This document shows, piece after piece, positions 36,810 to 46,182 of a stretch of 64,000 bases of DNA (the stretch's first letter is position 1; each line of letters opens with the position of its first letter). The stretch is from Vibrio mytili. Its GTDB lineage: Bacteria > Pseudomonadota > Gammaproteobacteria > Enterobacterales > Vibrionaceae. The notes under the pieces were generated by a model that searched no databases, was not told where the DNA came from, and worked only from the letters and a program-made list of their open reading frames with translations. A program made the position numbers and the translations under genes. The stretch is from positions 305,062-369,061 of the forward strand of contig NZ_JXOK01000004.1 in assembly GCF_000830505.1 (NCBI RefSeq), read 5' to 3'.

Positions 36810-39005
36810 GTGACAGGTAATCAAATGAACAGAACTCATCAAAACAACAACCAGATGAACAGAGTAGAACTGATTCGTTTTGGCCATCACTATAATACTT
36901 TGAAAAAAAACTGGTTAAGTATTCTCGCTTTTACTGTTGTCTTTTCATTAGCGTGTACTTGGTATATTTATTCAAAAACATCCATATACCAAGCAACAGC
37001 GACGCTGTTGATACAAGAAGAGCAGAAAAGTGCGCTGTCGATAGAAGAAGTCTATGGCGTTGATACCACTAAGAAAGAGTACTTTCAGACTCAGATAGCC
37101 ATACTACAGTCAAACCATATTGCCGATAAAGTTATTCAGCAATTAAACTTAACTCAATATCCTGAGTTCACTAATACGGGTGGCTTTGAACAAAAAATTG
37201 ATGAGATTAAATCCATCCCTTTAGTTCAAGATTTGTTGAACGTTGCGCCAAACCCAAAAGAAACGTCTCAGTACTCAGATTCTTACTATCGTACGCTCCA
37301 TACGTTTAAACAAAAACTGACGATAGAACCCGTACGCAACACACAAATGGTGAGAATTAAATTTAGTTCTGTCGATCCTAAGTTAGCGACGAAAATCGCC
37401 AACGCCGTTGGTCAAGCCTACATTGATGCCAACTTTGAAGCGAAACTGGTCGTGACGCAAAATGCCGCAACTTGGTTGACAAACAACTCTCAGAAACTTG
37501 AAGAGCGCTTAAAAGACTCTGAACGAGCCCTTCAAGATTTCTTACGCCAAGAAGATCTTATTGATATCAACGGTATCGATGATATCTACGCCAATGAGTT
37601 GGAAGAACTCAACCGTAAGTTGAATACTGCCGTCAATAGCCGTATTGAAGCTCAATCTCTAATTCAACTGTTGAAGCGTAAGTCATCACAAAGCTTGGAT
37701 AGCCTTCTGTCTATTGATGAATTTGCCAACCAAGCTCAGATTCGCGATCTAAAACTTTCTGAAGCACAAGCGGAGAAGAATTTATCTGAGCTGTCGCAGC
37801 GGTACGGTCCTAAACACGATCGCATGGTCCAGGCGAAAGCACAGTTGGAATCCATTCAGCGTCGCACCCAACAGCTGATTCGAGAAATCTCTAATAGTAA
37901 GCAACAAGACCTGCTTTCCGCCAAAGCTCAAGAAGACATGTTACGCGCAGAATTAGAGCGCAAAAAATCCGAGTTTCAGTCACTGGGCTCTCAAAAAGCG
38001 CGTTTTGAACAGTTAAAGCGTGAAGTCGAGTCAAACAAAGAACTTTACGAGGCATTCCTAAACCGCGAAAAAGAGACCAACGCAACCAGTGACTACAAAA
38101 ACGTAACGGCACGCTTTACCGACAAAGCGATCATACCTCTGTTTCCCGTTGCACCTCAACGCATGAAACTGGTGCTTATCGCGACCTTCTTCGGCTTTGC
38201 GCTTGCTTGTGCACTAGTGATCATTCTGGAAACCATGCGCGAAGTAATTAGAAATGCTTCCGATGTCGAAGATAAACTAGGCGTATCTTGCTTAGGTTTG
38301 ATTCCTACCGTTAAGAAGCGTGCGTTAAAAACAAATGGTCTTACCTACACTGCCTACTTAGACAACGAAGAAAAAGTATTCAGTGAAGCCTGCCGCTCTG
38401 TTCGAACCTCATTGCTATTGCGATTGACAAACTCGAAGCAGAAGGTATTACCTTTCACTTCAGCAATACCAAAAGAAGGCAAAACGTCGACAAGCATTAA
38501 TATTGCGGCATCCTTCTCTACGATGGAAAAAGTACTGATTGTCGATTGTGACTTGCGTCGACCAGCTTTAGCCAAACGATTCGGTATTCCTGAATCTAAC
38601 CCTGGACTGACCAACATATTGAGCATGGATACGGCAATTAAAGATTGCATCGTCAGAATCGATGATGCAAACCTTGATGTGTTACCAGCTGGGCTTATTC
38701 CACCAAACCCGCAAGAGTTATTATCGTCTGAACGTTTTAATAAGTTGATGGACTACCTTCAGAGCAAGTACGACCGGATCATTATCGATACACCACCGCT
38801 TTTATCAGTGAGTGATGCGTTAATTCTTGGCACTTATGCAAACGGACTTATTACGGTTATCCGCTCTGAGTCAACAAAAGCGTCACTGGTAAATATCGCA
38901 TTGTCTAGACAGTTGCAGCACTCAATACCTTCACTTGGCGTCCTGCTTACACAGACAAAAGCCAAATCAGAAGAGACGGCTTACGTACAAAAGTACGCGT
39001 ATTAA
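36810..39005 (+). CDS. cpsD: Chain-length determinant and tyrosine autokinase (Wzc type)
   Basis: A 731-residue polysaccharide co-polymerase. Membrane segment near 35-55, a long periplasmic coiled-coil (about 60-450), second membrane segment (LVLIATFFGFALACALVIIL, near 455) and a cytoplasmic BY-kinase domain: Walker A IPKEGKTSTSINIA near 555, Walker A' LIVDCDLRRP and Walker B RIIIDTPPLLSVSDAL. The C-terminal Tyr cluster is very short, ending AYVQKYAY with three tyrosines instead of the longer cluster of E. coli Wzc. Start is GTG directly after the cpsC stop (TAAGTG); ATG at 36825 is an alternative. It controls polymer length and export with the Wza-like protein. Confidence 0.93.
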   Translation: MTGNQMNRTHQNNNQMNRVELIRFGHHYNTLKKNWLSILAFTVVFSLACTWYIYSKTSIYQATATLLIQEEQKSALSIEEVYGVDTTKKEYFQTQIAILQSNHIADKVIQQLNLTQYPEFTNTGGFEQKIDEIKSIPLVQDLLNVAPNPKETSQYSDSYYRTLHTFKQKLTIEPVRNTQMVRIKFSSVDPKLATKIANAVGQAYIDANFEAKLVVTQNAATWLTNNSQKLEERLKDSERALQDFLRQEDLIDINGIDDIYANELEELNRKLNTAVNSRIEAQSLIQLLKRKSSQSLDSLLSIDEFANQAQIRDLKLSEAQAEKNLSELSQRYGPKHDRMVQAKAQLESIQRRTQQLIREISNSKQQDLLSAKAQEDMLRAELERKKSEFQSLGSQKARFEQLKREVESNKELYEAFLNREKETNATSDYKNVTARFTDKAIIPLFPVAPQRMKLVLIATFFGFALACALVIILETMREVIRNASDVEDKLGVSCLGLIPTVKKRALKTNGLTYTAYLDNEEKVFSEACRSVRTSLLLRLTNSKQKVLPFTSAIPKEGKTSTSINIAASFSTMEKVLIVDCDLRRPALAKRFGIPESNPGLTNILSMDTAIKDCIVRIDDANLDVLPAGLIPPNPQELLSSERFNKLMDYLQSKYDRIIIDTPPLLSVSDALILGTYANGLITVIRSESTKASLVNIALSRQLQHSIPSLGVLLTQTKAKSEETAYVQKYAY

Positions 39006-39111
39006 TAACGGGGCGTCTGGTACTGAAAGATCAAAGGTTAAAAATTTTAGACGCCCGTATTGATTTATCAAATGGATAAAGTAAGCCCAAAAATAAAAGC
39101 TTGGTAGAGAA

Positions 39112-40158
39112 ATGAAAATACTGCATATCATTAACGACTTATCTAATAATGGGGGAGCTCAGCGCTTTCTCGTAGACCTTGTTGTTAAACATAAACCACA
39201 CTACGAAGTGAAAATACTGGTTCTTCATAATGACAATGACTTCGAAGGTGTATTAAAGGAAAACGGCGTCAGCTGTTACTACTGGTCTTCATTATCTCTA
39301 AAAGAGAAGTGGAATATATTACGTTGGCCTGATTTAATTCATAGCCATTTATTCCCTTCTATCTATGTAGCTTTGTTAGCCATTGGCAAAAAGCGCGTAC
39401 AAACAGAACACAATACGACCAACCGACGTAGAGATTACCCTGCTTTTAAGTTTATGGAATACCTCATGTATCAAAGACATGAGAGAACAATATGCATAAC
39501 GAATAAAGTTAAGGAGGAGCTGGTTAAGTTTTTACCACGCTATAAAGATCGCTACGATGTAATTTATAATGGCGTTGATCTAAAACGCTTTTCTAGAGAA
39601 GCGAAATCGTACAGCCAAGTACAACAAGACGGACCGATCAATATTGGTATGGCAGGTCGACTACATGGCTATAAAGACCACCCTACTCTAATACGCGCCA
39701 TCGCTAATTTGCCAGAGAAGTATCACCTACATCTAGCAGGTGATGGCGACAAAAAAGAAGAACTTCAGGCGTTAGCCGTACAATTACAATGTGATCATCG
39801 CGTACATTGGCATGGTGTTATTTCTGATGTGCCTACCTTCTTATCAAAGTTAGATGTGTATGTTCAGTCTTCTATCATTGAAGGGTTCGGTCTTGCGGCG
39901 GTCGAAGCGATGGCGGAAGGACTACCCGTTTTCGGTTCAAATGTACCCGGACTGGATGAAGTGATTGGGAATGACACCTACCTATTTGAACTTGGTAACG
40001 AGAAACAACTTGCCAATAAGATCGAGCTGATTTGTGGTGATGCCGCCCATTATGAATTGGCCACCAGCTATTTTGTAGAACGTTGCCACTCGTTTACTCT
40101 GGAGCAATTCAGAGAAAGTTATTACAAAGCTTATGATGAACTGTATGCCAGCAAGTAA
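39112..40158 (+). CDS. cpsE: Family 4-type glycosyltransferase
   Basis: A 348-residue GT-B glycosyltransferase that adds a sugar to the lipid-linked repeat unit. N-terminal acceptor part: LHIINDLSNNGGAQRFLVDL. C-terminal donor-binding part: INIGMAGRLHGYKDHPTLIR and the EX7E motif in SSIIEGFGLAAVEAMAEGLP. The sugar and linkage are not predictable. Its last 26 bases overlap the polymerase gene, so the two are coupled. A 106-bp gap separates it from the tyrosine kinase gene. Confidence 0.88.
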   Translation: MKILHIINDLSNNGGAQRFLVDLVVKHKPHYEVKILVLHNDNDFEGVLKENGVSCYYWSSLSLKEKWNILRWPDLIHSHLFPSIYVALLAIGKKRVQTEHNTTNRRRDYPAFKFMEYLMYQRHERTICITNKVKEELVKFLPRYKDRYDVIYNGVDLKRFSREAKSYSQVQQDGPINIGMAGRLHGYKDHPTLIRAIANLPEKYHLHLAGDGDKKEELQALAVQLQCDHRVHWHGVISDVPTFLSKLDVYVQSSIIEGFGLAAVEAMAEGLPVFGSNVPGLDEVIGNDTYLFELGNEKQLANKIELICGDAAHYELATSYFVERCHSFTLEQFRESYYKAYDELYASK

Positions 40159-41347
40159 TCGTGTTTCTGTCATTGCGGCGATGGCGTTGGCGTTATTCTT
40201 TGTGCCAATAAAAATCAATGCCGGAGGTATAAACCTAGCACCCAGTGATATCGCGAGTCTTTTATCGCTGGGTCTGAGCGCCCTAATCGTACTAGAAGGC
40301 AAAACCCACAGACTGTTCCATCCTTGTATCGGTTTTTTACTCCTTTACTGTGGCTATATTTTCTTAAACGGCATGCTTAATAGTGTGCCAGTCATGCCAC
40401 TCATCACCGAAACGATTCAATGGCTAGCAATATTAAGCTTACTCGGGGTGCTCTACGCTTACGGCGCATTCGATGATGACCGCGTTATGGTCTATTTTGC
40501 TTACTTACTGTTTATAACCTGTACTCTGGTCGCAATGTGGCACTTTGCTCAAGGCTACCAAAGTGGCTTTAAGCTTTTGGGAGTCAGCAAATACGCATTT
40601 GGTTTACTCTGCTCGTTGCTTTATCTGTATCGAGATAAGATCCGTGCCTTTCCTGTACTCATGGTTATTGCTATCGTTTTTTTACTGTTATCGCAAGAAC
40701 GTAAAGCGCTGCTAGGGTTTTGTTTACTGTTCTTATTTGACCAGCTATACCTCAAGAACCTCGTGAGGAAAACACTAAATGAAACATACACGTGGACAAT
40801 ACTGCTCGCACTGTCTTTAGTGGTTTTCGCTGCGGTATCAACCACACTTTATGTCGGCTTTGACGAACTGGCCGACACATTAGAGATAACCCAAGAAGAC
40901 ATCATTTTTGCGAATCAAAGCGAAGCTCGATGGGTCTCTAACTTACATCGGAAACTGCTCCTAGCGAACGGATTGGACATTCTAATGCAAAATCCAATAT
41001 TAGGTGTTGGTGCCAAAATGCTGCCAAGTTACATGATCAATTATTTCAATTACGATCAACTCGCAATTTATACGCACAATTTTCTTTTAGATACTGCTAT
41101 TGAGTTTGGTCTGACAGGCATTGCTTTGTTGTTCGGCGGCTATTTTATGTTCATGCGATTTTGTTTTCACAGCCTAAACGACAACAGAAAGAGCCTGTTA
41201 CTTGCCGTCTACGCTTTGATCATGGTGTTTTTCGTTGCCGTGAACACCACTATTCTTCTGATATTACTGTTGCCCGTTATGACGAGTATAAAGAACACTT
41301 ACATACAGCCTAGTTTCTCATCCGACAATAAAATAACGAATCAATAA
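40133..41347 (+). CDS. cpsF: O-antigen ligase/polymerase-like membrane protein, probable Wzy
   Basis: A 404-residue protein with about ten membrane segments. The large loop region and the conserved block MQNPILGVGAKMLPSY followed by YTHNFLLDTAIEFGLTGIAL are typical of the Wzy_C (O-antigen ligase) superfamily, where the Arg and His residues bind lipid-linked glycans (the upstream RWVSNLHRKLLLANG carries such arginines). In a locus with a Wzx flippase and a Wzc kinase the polymerase role is expected. It starts within the end of cpsE; Met2 or Met4 may be used instead. Confidence 0.85.
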   Translation: MMNCMPASNRVSVIAAMALALFFVPIKINAGGINLAPSDIASLLSLGLSALIVLEGKTHRLFHPCIGFLLLYCGYIFLNGMLNSVPVMPLITETIQWLAILSLLGVLYAYGAFDDDRVMVYFAYLLFITCTLVAMWHFAQGYQSGFKLLGVSKYAFGLLCSLLYLYRDKIRAFPVLMVIAIVFLLLSQERKALLGFCLLFLFDQLYLKNLVRKTLNETYTWTILLALSLVVFAAVSTTLYVGFDELADTLEITQEDIIFANQSEARWVSNLHRKLLLANGLDILMQNPILGVGAKMLPSYMINYFNYDQLAIYTHNFLLDTAIEFGLTGIALLFGGYFMFMRFCFHSLNDNRKSLLLAVYALIMVFFVAVNTTILLILLLPVMTSIKNTYIQPSFSSDNKITNQ

Positions 41348-41393
41348 AACGTTCGGAAAGTGAAACGTATTAACATCATCAAGGAAACGATAA

Positions 41394-42256
41394 ATGAAAT
41401 TTTCAATTAATCGACAATTAGAAAAAAACCGAAGCCTTCAGGCAGACAATTTTGTTTTGGTATATCAAATGGGCAAAGTGGGTTCTTCGTCTATTGAGCA
41501 CACATTGGAATCACGTAATATCCCCAGTTACCACATTCATACCTTCGACGATCATGAAGAATTTCACATGTATCACAATAAAAAAGATGTGAGTAAGTTC
41601 TTCGATTTCAAAAATCGTGCGATATACCGACTGGTACTTAATCAAAGAAAGCGCATCCTGCAAAAACGTGAAAATATTAAAATCGTGACACTGGTTCGAG
41701 ATCCTGTGGCGACCGTATTTTCGCGTTTTTCCAAGACTTACACCTTCAGTTTATTGAGGGAAAAAAAAACGATGCAATTCATCTTGATATGGAAGCCACG
41801 TACAAGCACTTAGAACACTGCTTTGACAACTACATTAACCTCAATTACTTCGCTAATTGGTTTGATAACGAATTGAAGCGTAACTTTAATATTGATGTGA
41901 TGCGCCAAGAGATCGACAACTCAAAACCTTTTTATACTTTCAGTAATGAGAAAGCGAGTGTCATTCTTATTAAGTGTGAACAGCTGAGTTCACTAAACAA
42001 GGAGATTGGCGAATTCCTTGACTTAGATGACTTCGTTTTAAAAAACAGTAATGAAGCAAAAAATAAATGGTACTCCAACATTCACCAGCATTTTAAACAA
42101 CACTACGATTTCTCTAAGTTGTTTTATATGTACGATCTTCCGTTATATCGCCACGTATACTCTGAAGAAGAACGTGAAGCCTTTAAAAACAAGTGGAAAC
42201 AAACGCCTGGGACACAGTTAGCTGCGAGTCAAGCATCCGGAGATAAGCCAGCATGA
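41394..42256 (+). CDS. cpsG: NKWYS-family putative capsular polysaccharide synthesis protein (sulfotransferase-like); frame broken at 41726-41730
   Basis: About 287 residues after frame repair. The opening VLVYQMGKVGSSSIEHTLES is a PAPS-binding P-loop-like motif, and VTLVRDPVATVFSRF is the second phosphate-binding motif of sulfotransferases. The family-naming NKWYS motif occurs in EAKNKWYSNIHQHF. The first frame stops at 41813 and the second begins at 41789; adding one T to the five-T run at 41726-41730 joins them as SRFFQDLHLQFIEGKKNDAI. Its likely job is to transfer sulfate, or less likely another group, to the polysaccharide, which would make the polymer anionic. The stop overlaps the next gene's ATG (ATGA-type, 4 bp). 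Confidence 0.8.
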
Positions 42257-43287
42257 AAAAAGTACTACACATAACTGAGTCCTTTGGTGGTGGCGTACAA
42301 ACAGCCTTATACAGTTATGCCCATTCCTCGCGGAAAGAACCGTTTCAACACTTTTTATTAGCAAGGGCTCGTCAAAATGACTTAACCAACGACAACAACC
42401 AAAGTGGCTTTGTAGACACTTACTGGGTAACGGGTGGCTTATTGCAATTCCTCAGAGACGCAAATCAAACCATTGCAAAAGTCCAACCGGATGTCGTGCA
42501 CTTACATTCCAGTAAAGCCGGGTTTTTAGGGCGCTTTTTAAAACTCAACAACGCGCGCTTAATCTATACACCACACTGCTACGCGTTTGAACGTGAAGAT
42601 ATTTCATCACTCGCACGAGCCGTTTATAAAACGTTAGAAAAAGTCAGGCTAAGCAAAATTGACATTGTCGCGGGTTGTAGCCAACGTGAGTGTGATTTGG
42701 CCATTAGCATTGGTGCAAAGCAAGCCGAATTACTGAACAATTATGTCTCTTACGAAGGTGAGGAACGGGGTAATCGTAGTAATAACAGTGATACTGTGAA
42801 AATTGTTGTTCTTGGTCGGGTAGCAAAACAGAAAGATCCACTATTTCTGATAAACACACTGCAATCTCTGGACACGGCAGCATTAGAGCGCAATATAGAA
42901 GTCACTTGGATCGGCGGTGGAAATAACGAACTCGAACAATCTTTGCGCGAAGCGGGAGTCAATGTTACTGGTATGCTGCCCCGTGATGAAGTAGTCACAA
43001 AATTAAAAGCGTCTGATCTTTACCTCCATACCGCAGCATGGGAAGGCATGCCTTTGACCATTCTTGAGGCGGCCAAATTGAATCTTCCAATGGTCATTCG
43101 AACTATTGGAGCCACCAAAGATCTGAACTACCCATTTTTAGCACCGACTCCAGAGGATATGGCAAAACACATCACACACTGCGTTAATCACTATCAAGAA
43201 ATCGATTTCCAGCAGTACATGACCGAATTGAACGAAACGTTTAGCGAAGAAAAACAATGCCTCGCTTTGATCAATATATACGGTTAG
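42253..43287 (+). CDS. cpsH: Family 4-type glycosyltransferase
   Basis: A 344-residue GT-B enzyme. N-terminal fold: VLHITESFGGGVQTALYSYA, with DVVHLHSSKAGFLGRFL (the usual H-S-S-KAG-GR acceptor-domain block of polysaccharide glycosyltransferases). C-terminal domain: KIVVLGRVAKQKDPLFLINT and the EX7E-type segment AAWEGMPLTILEAAKLNLPM. It should add one sugar to the repeat unit at the inner membrane. It overlaps the preceding gene by four bases and precedes the flippase gene by nine. Confidence 0.88.
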   Translation: MKKVLHITESFGGGVQTALYSYAHSSRKEPFQHFLLARARQNDLTNDNNQSGFVDTYWVTGGLLQFLRDANQTIAKVQPDVVHLHSSKAGFLGRFLKLNNARLIYTPHCYAFEREDISSLARAVYKTLEKVRLSKIDIVAGCSQRECDLAISIGAKQAELLNNYVSYEGEERGNRSNNSDTVKIVVLGRVAKQKDPLFLINTLQSLDTAALERNIEVTWIGGGNNELEQSLREAGVNVTGMLPRDEVVTKLKASDLYLHTAAWEGMPLTILEAAKLNLPMVIRTIGATKDLNYPFLAPTPEDMAKHITHCVNHYQEIDFQQYMTELNETFSEEKQCLALINIYG

Positions 43288-43296
43288 AGAGAACCT

Positions 43297-44604
43297 ATGC
43301 TTCAAACTATTCAGCAAAAAATATTGTTCATGTCGAGTAACAAAAAAAGCCTATTCTCCGTAGGCTTAAAAACGGCTGTGACAAGAATATTCAGCGCAAT
43401 GTTCGCATTTCTACTCACGCTGATTGTGTCCCGGACGACCGACACCACAATATCTGGTCAGTTTTTCTTTTTATTTAACCTTGTTTCGCTGATGGCTATC
43501 GTTTCTCAACTCGGATTCGATGTTAGTTTAGTCAGATATAACGCTATCGCTTTCAATGAGCAAAATACCAAACAACAGAGCAACAACTATAAAATTGCGC
43601 TATCAAGGAGTTTGCTTTTTTGTGCCGTAGCAATCATGGTGTTAGCCAGTGGCGCCTATTTGTTTCCTGAACAATTAAATCAAACCAATACACCGCTTGC
43701 CGCTTTCATTCTCGCGTTATTCTGTGTGCCCTTTTTGGTATTGGGTCAAACAAACAGTCGTGTGTTGCAAGCCAGTAAAAACGTAGTGTCATCCTTGTTT
43801 GCCTTACAGTTGGGCGTGAGTATGTTGATGTTCTTTTTTGTTGCTGTATTGGATGTCGTCAACAAGCAAAATATCCACTCTCTGATCATCGCCCTCTTAT
43901 TAGCAAGTGTGATTGTTGCTGCAGTGTCGACTTTTAACTGGATAAAATCGGGCCAGTACGAACAGCCAGATAAGACATCAAACAAGAACATGACGGCGTC
44001 GGCAAAACAAGTCTGGATCGGAAGTGTATTCAGTAATTTTCTGCAATGGGGTAGCCTAGTTATCGCAGGGTTCTTCATCTCTACATCGGATCTTGGTCTC
44101 CTCGCTGCGGCTCAAAGAACATCGCTATTGATCGGCTTCGTTCTTATCACAATCAATTTTATTGTCGCGCCAATGTTCGCTTCGCTCTATAAAGAAGGGG
44201 CCATGATAAAGCTACGTAATTTAAGCCGTCTCGCCTGTCGTGCAAATATTGGTTTAGCGCTTATTCCTGTTTTGGTTTGTACGCTATTTCCCGAATTTGT
44301 TATGCAGTTTTTTGGTCAGGAATTCATCGCCGCCGCACCGCTGCTAGTCGCTCTTTCACTTGGGCAACTGGTCAATGTGGCGACTGGCTCTGTCGGCTTT
44401 CTACTCTTAATGAGTGGACACGAAAAAGTCATGAAGTACATCACTATCGTGTCTGGGATTATCTCAATCAGCCTTTTGATCATACTCTGTCAATTGTTTG
44501 GAGTACTTGGTGCGGCTTGGGCTATTGCCATCGGCATGGCGATTCAAAACCTAGCCGCACTTTATTTTGTTAAACGCTATTTAGGTTTTTTTCCGGTCGG
44601 TTAA
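43297..44604 (+). CDS. cpsI: Wzx-type polysaccharide flippase
   Basis: A 435-residue MATE/MOP-superfamily protein with about 12 membrane segments. The N-terminus KTAVTRIFSAMFAFLLTLIV and SRTTDTTISGQFFFLFNLVS, plus the repeated SQLGFDVSLVRY element, are typical of Wzx/oligosaccharide flippases. It moves the lipid-linked repeat unit across the inner membrane for polymerisation. Start ATG at 43297 gives a short leader; Met12 (MSSNKKSLFS) is an alternative. Confidence 0.9.
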   Translation: MLQTIQQKILFMSSNKKSLFSVGLKTAVTRIFSAMFAFLLTLIVSRTTDTTISGQFFFLFNLVSLMAIVSQLGFDVSLVRYNAIAFNEQNTKQQSNNYKIALSRSLLFCAVAIMVLASGAYLFPEQLNQTNTPLAAFILALFCVPFLVLGQTNSRVLQASKNVVSSLFALQLGVSMLMFFFVAVLDVVNKQNIHSLIIALLLASVIVAAVSTFNWIKSGQYEQPDKTSNKNMTASAKQVWIGSVFSNFLQWGSLVIAGFFISTSDLGLLAAAQRTSLLIGFVLITINFIVAPMFASLYKEGAMIKLRNLSRLACRANIGLALIPVLVCTLFPEFVMQFFGQEFIAAAPLLVALSLGQLVNVATGSVGFLLLMSGHEKVMKYITIVSGIISISLLIILCQLFGVLGAAWAIAIGMAIQNLAALYFVKRYLGFFPVG

Positions 44605-44607
44605 TTT

Positions 44608-44994
44608 ATGTCTTCAATGATTTTACGCGTGAGTTTTGCTTTCGTATTACTACTCACGGTCAGCCTCTCATTATGGAAAAGTTCAGATGTAAACCATGCG
44701 ACTTACATCAGTATGGAAAACTACGTAGGGGGCTCTTCTACCTTGCACTTTACGTTCAGCCTTCTTATTGGCTACCTCGCTGTCTTTACTTTTCCGAAAC
44801 TGGCAATTGCGACAAAACGGGACACCTTTGGGATCCGGCTACTTCTTTGTCTACTACTGGCCGTTTCATCTGACGAGCTTAGCCAGCTTTTCATCGCTAA
44901 TCGTACGTTTAGTTTTTCAGATTTAAGCACCAACTGGACTGGTATTCTTATCGGTTACTTTATGGCGAAATGCATTCTAAAACTTAGAGAGTGA
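44608..44994 (+). CDS. cpsJ: VanZ-family small membrane protein, last gene of the cps locus
   Basis: A 128-residue protein with about four membrane segments. The family motif appears as SSDELSQLFIANRTFSFSDL then NWTGILIGYF, corresponding to the 'DE..Q.....R..S..D...N..G...G' pattern of VanZ-like proteins. The molecular role of such proteins in polysaccharide loci is not settled. It starts three bases after the flippase stop, so it belongs to the same transcript. It is the tenth gene of the locus, matching the count of V. parahaemolyticus cpsA-J. Confidence 0.8.
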   Translation: MSSMILRVSFAFVLLLTVSLSLWKSSDVNHATYISMENYVGGSSTLHFTFSLLIGYLAVFTFPKLAIATKRDTFGIRLLLCLLLAVSSDELSQLFIANRTFSFSDLSTNWTGILIGYFMAKCILKLRE

Positions 44995-45094
44995 TTTCAC
45001 ATCGATAAGGGTGGCATAATAGGTACTTCAGATTTTTATGATGTACTTAAGTAACTTAAAAAGGCTTGAGTATACAATCAAAGAAAGAACCATT

Positions 45095-45418
45095 ATGTCA
45101 CCTCATCCAACCAAAATTACGTTTTTTGAATTTCTCACTCCCCTGATCACATCGGGAAAAAAGACCATAACGATCAGAGACGAATCGGAAAGTCATTATG
45201 TCCCACATTCAAAGGTCGAAGTGTTCACGCTAGAAACAGACCGTAAAGTTTGCGATATCGAAATTCTTGCGGTTTCTCCATTAAAGTTTAATGAAATCAA
45301 TCAGTTTCATGCCGAGCAAGAGGCTATGGAACTACCACAATTAAAACAGTTGATTAAAGATATTTATCCAAACACAGACTCTCTGTTTGTTATCGAATAT
45401 AAACTTGTCCGAAAATAA
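45095..45418 (+). CDS. yqfB: N4-acetylcytidine amidohydrolase (YqfB, ASCH domain)
   Basis: A 107-residue ASCH-domain enzyme that hydrolyses N4-acetylcytidine to cytidine. The core GKKTITIRDESESHYVPHSK holds the catalytic Lys and Thr of the YqfB family, with HAEQEAMELPQLKQLIKDIY and FVIEYKL following, nearly collinear with E. coli YqfB. I use the ATG at 45095 (MSPHPTKITFFEF) since E. coli YqfB begins at this point; the open frame extends 19 codons upstream (to 45038) without support. It lies between the cps locus and the NemR-like gene and appears independent of both. Confidence 0.88.
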   Translation: MSPHPTKITFFEFLTPLITSGKKTITIRDESESHYVPHSKVEVFTLETDRKVCDIEILAVSPLKFNEINQFHAEQEAMELPQLKQLIKDIYPNTDSLFVIEYKLVRK

Positions 45419-45419
45419 C

Positions 45420-45434
45420 TAGACGACTGGTCTA
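45420..45434. promoter_or_regulatory. NemR-type operator upstream of the TetR gene
   Basis: TAGACGACTGGTCTA is an interrupted palindrome (TAGAC / GTCTA) 20 bp before the regulator's ATG. It is nearly identical to the site at 46150-46164 and resembles the NemR box TAGACC-N4-GGTCTA-like pattern. It supports autoregulation. Confidence 0.75.
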
Positions 45435-45454
45435 TTTGATCTTATAGTACCCCT

Positions 45455-46048
45455 ATGAATACGAAAACTAATGACACCCGCCAACATATTCTTACCGTCG
45501 GATACGATCTTATCGTAAACCGAGGGTTTACTAGTGTGGGACTTTCAGAGCTCCTAAAAACAGCCGCCGTACCCAAAGGCTCGTTTTATCACTATTTCAA
45601 ATCCAAAGAGCAGTTTGGCGAGGCATTAATTCAAGCCTACTTTGACAAGTACTTTGCTAAATTGAATGAACGATTTACAGATAAAGATCTCAATGGCTAT
45701 CAACGCCTGATGAGCTATTTTGAAGAACTGGTAAAAGTAGAGAACAACGTATGTAACGCGAGTAAGTGCTTATTAGTTAAACTCAGTGCTGAAGTCTCAG
45801 ACCTATCAGAGCCAATGCGTCTTGCACTTCGTGATGGTGCAGAGAAAACGATTCAAGCGATAGCAAAATGTATTGATGTCGGCATTGAAGATGGTTCGAT
45901 TGCAAATGGTGACAGTATCTTACTGGCTAGACAGCTATACTATCTTTGGAATGGTGCAAGTTTACTGAATAAATTGTACCAAGATCAGGCAACACTAACG
46001 CAGAGCCTACATTTTACTCAGCATCTACTGCAGAATACTCGCACGTAG
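45455..46048 (+). CDS. TetR-family regulator, NemR-like electrophile sensor
   Basis: A 197-residue TetR protein. The helix-turn-helix lies at about residues 28-47 (LSELLKTAAVPKGSFYHYFK). The C-terminal domain carries CNASKCLLVKLSAEVSDLSE, the counterpart of the NemR Cys106 region, where a Cys-Lys pair reacts with hypochlorite, quinones and other electrophiles. It is likely a repressor released by such stress. Two matching operators flank it, one before its own start and one before the reductase gene, so it controls itself and the reductase-GST pair. Confidence 0.85.
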   Translation: MNTKTNDTRQHILTVGYDLIVNRGFTSVGLSELLKTAAVPKGSFYHYFKSKEQFGEALIQAYFDKYFAKLNERFTDKDLNGYQRLMSYFEELVKVENNVCNASKCLLVKLSAEVSDLSEPMRLALRDGAEKTIQAIAKCIDVGIEDGSIANGDSILLARQLYYLWNGASLLNKLYQDQATLTQSLHFTQHLLQNTRT

Positions 46049-46148
46049 CTAAAACAAACACCGCAAGCCCTTCAAATGAATGAGTAAAACGCTCATCTTT
46101 GGTGGCATATAAATACCCGCTTCAGAGCGGGATATTTTGCAACCAACA

Positions 46149-46165
46149 TTAGACGACCGGTCTAA
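46149..46165. promoter_or_regulatory. NemR-type operator upstream of the CurA-like reductase gene
   Basis: TTAGACGACCGGTCTAA has TTAGAC / GTCTAA arms around a GACCG centre, 18 bp before the reductase ATG. With the copy at 45420 it defines a small regulon of the TetR-family protein. The position near the start fits repression. Confidence 0.78.
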
Positions 46166-46182
46166 TTAACAGTGAGGTAAAC

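Noticed and set aside
45038..45094. N-terminal extension of YqfB
   Set aside because: E. coli YqfB begins at the position of the ATG at 45095, and the extension shows no conserved sequence.
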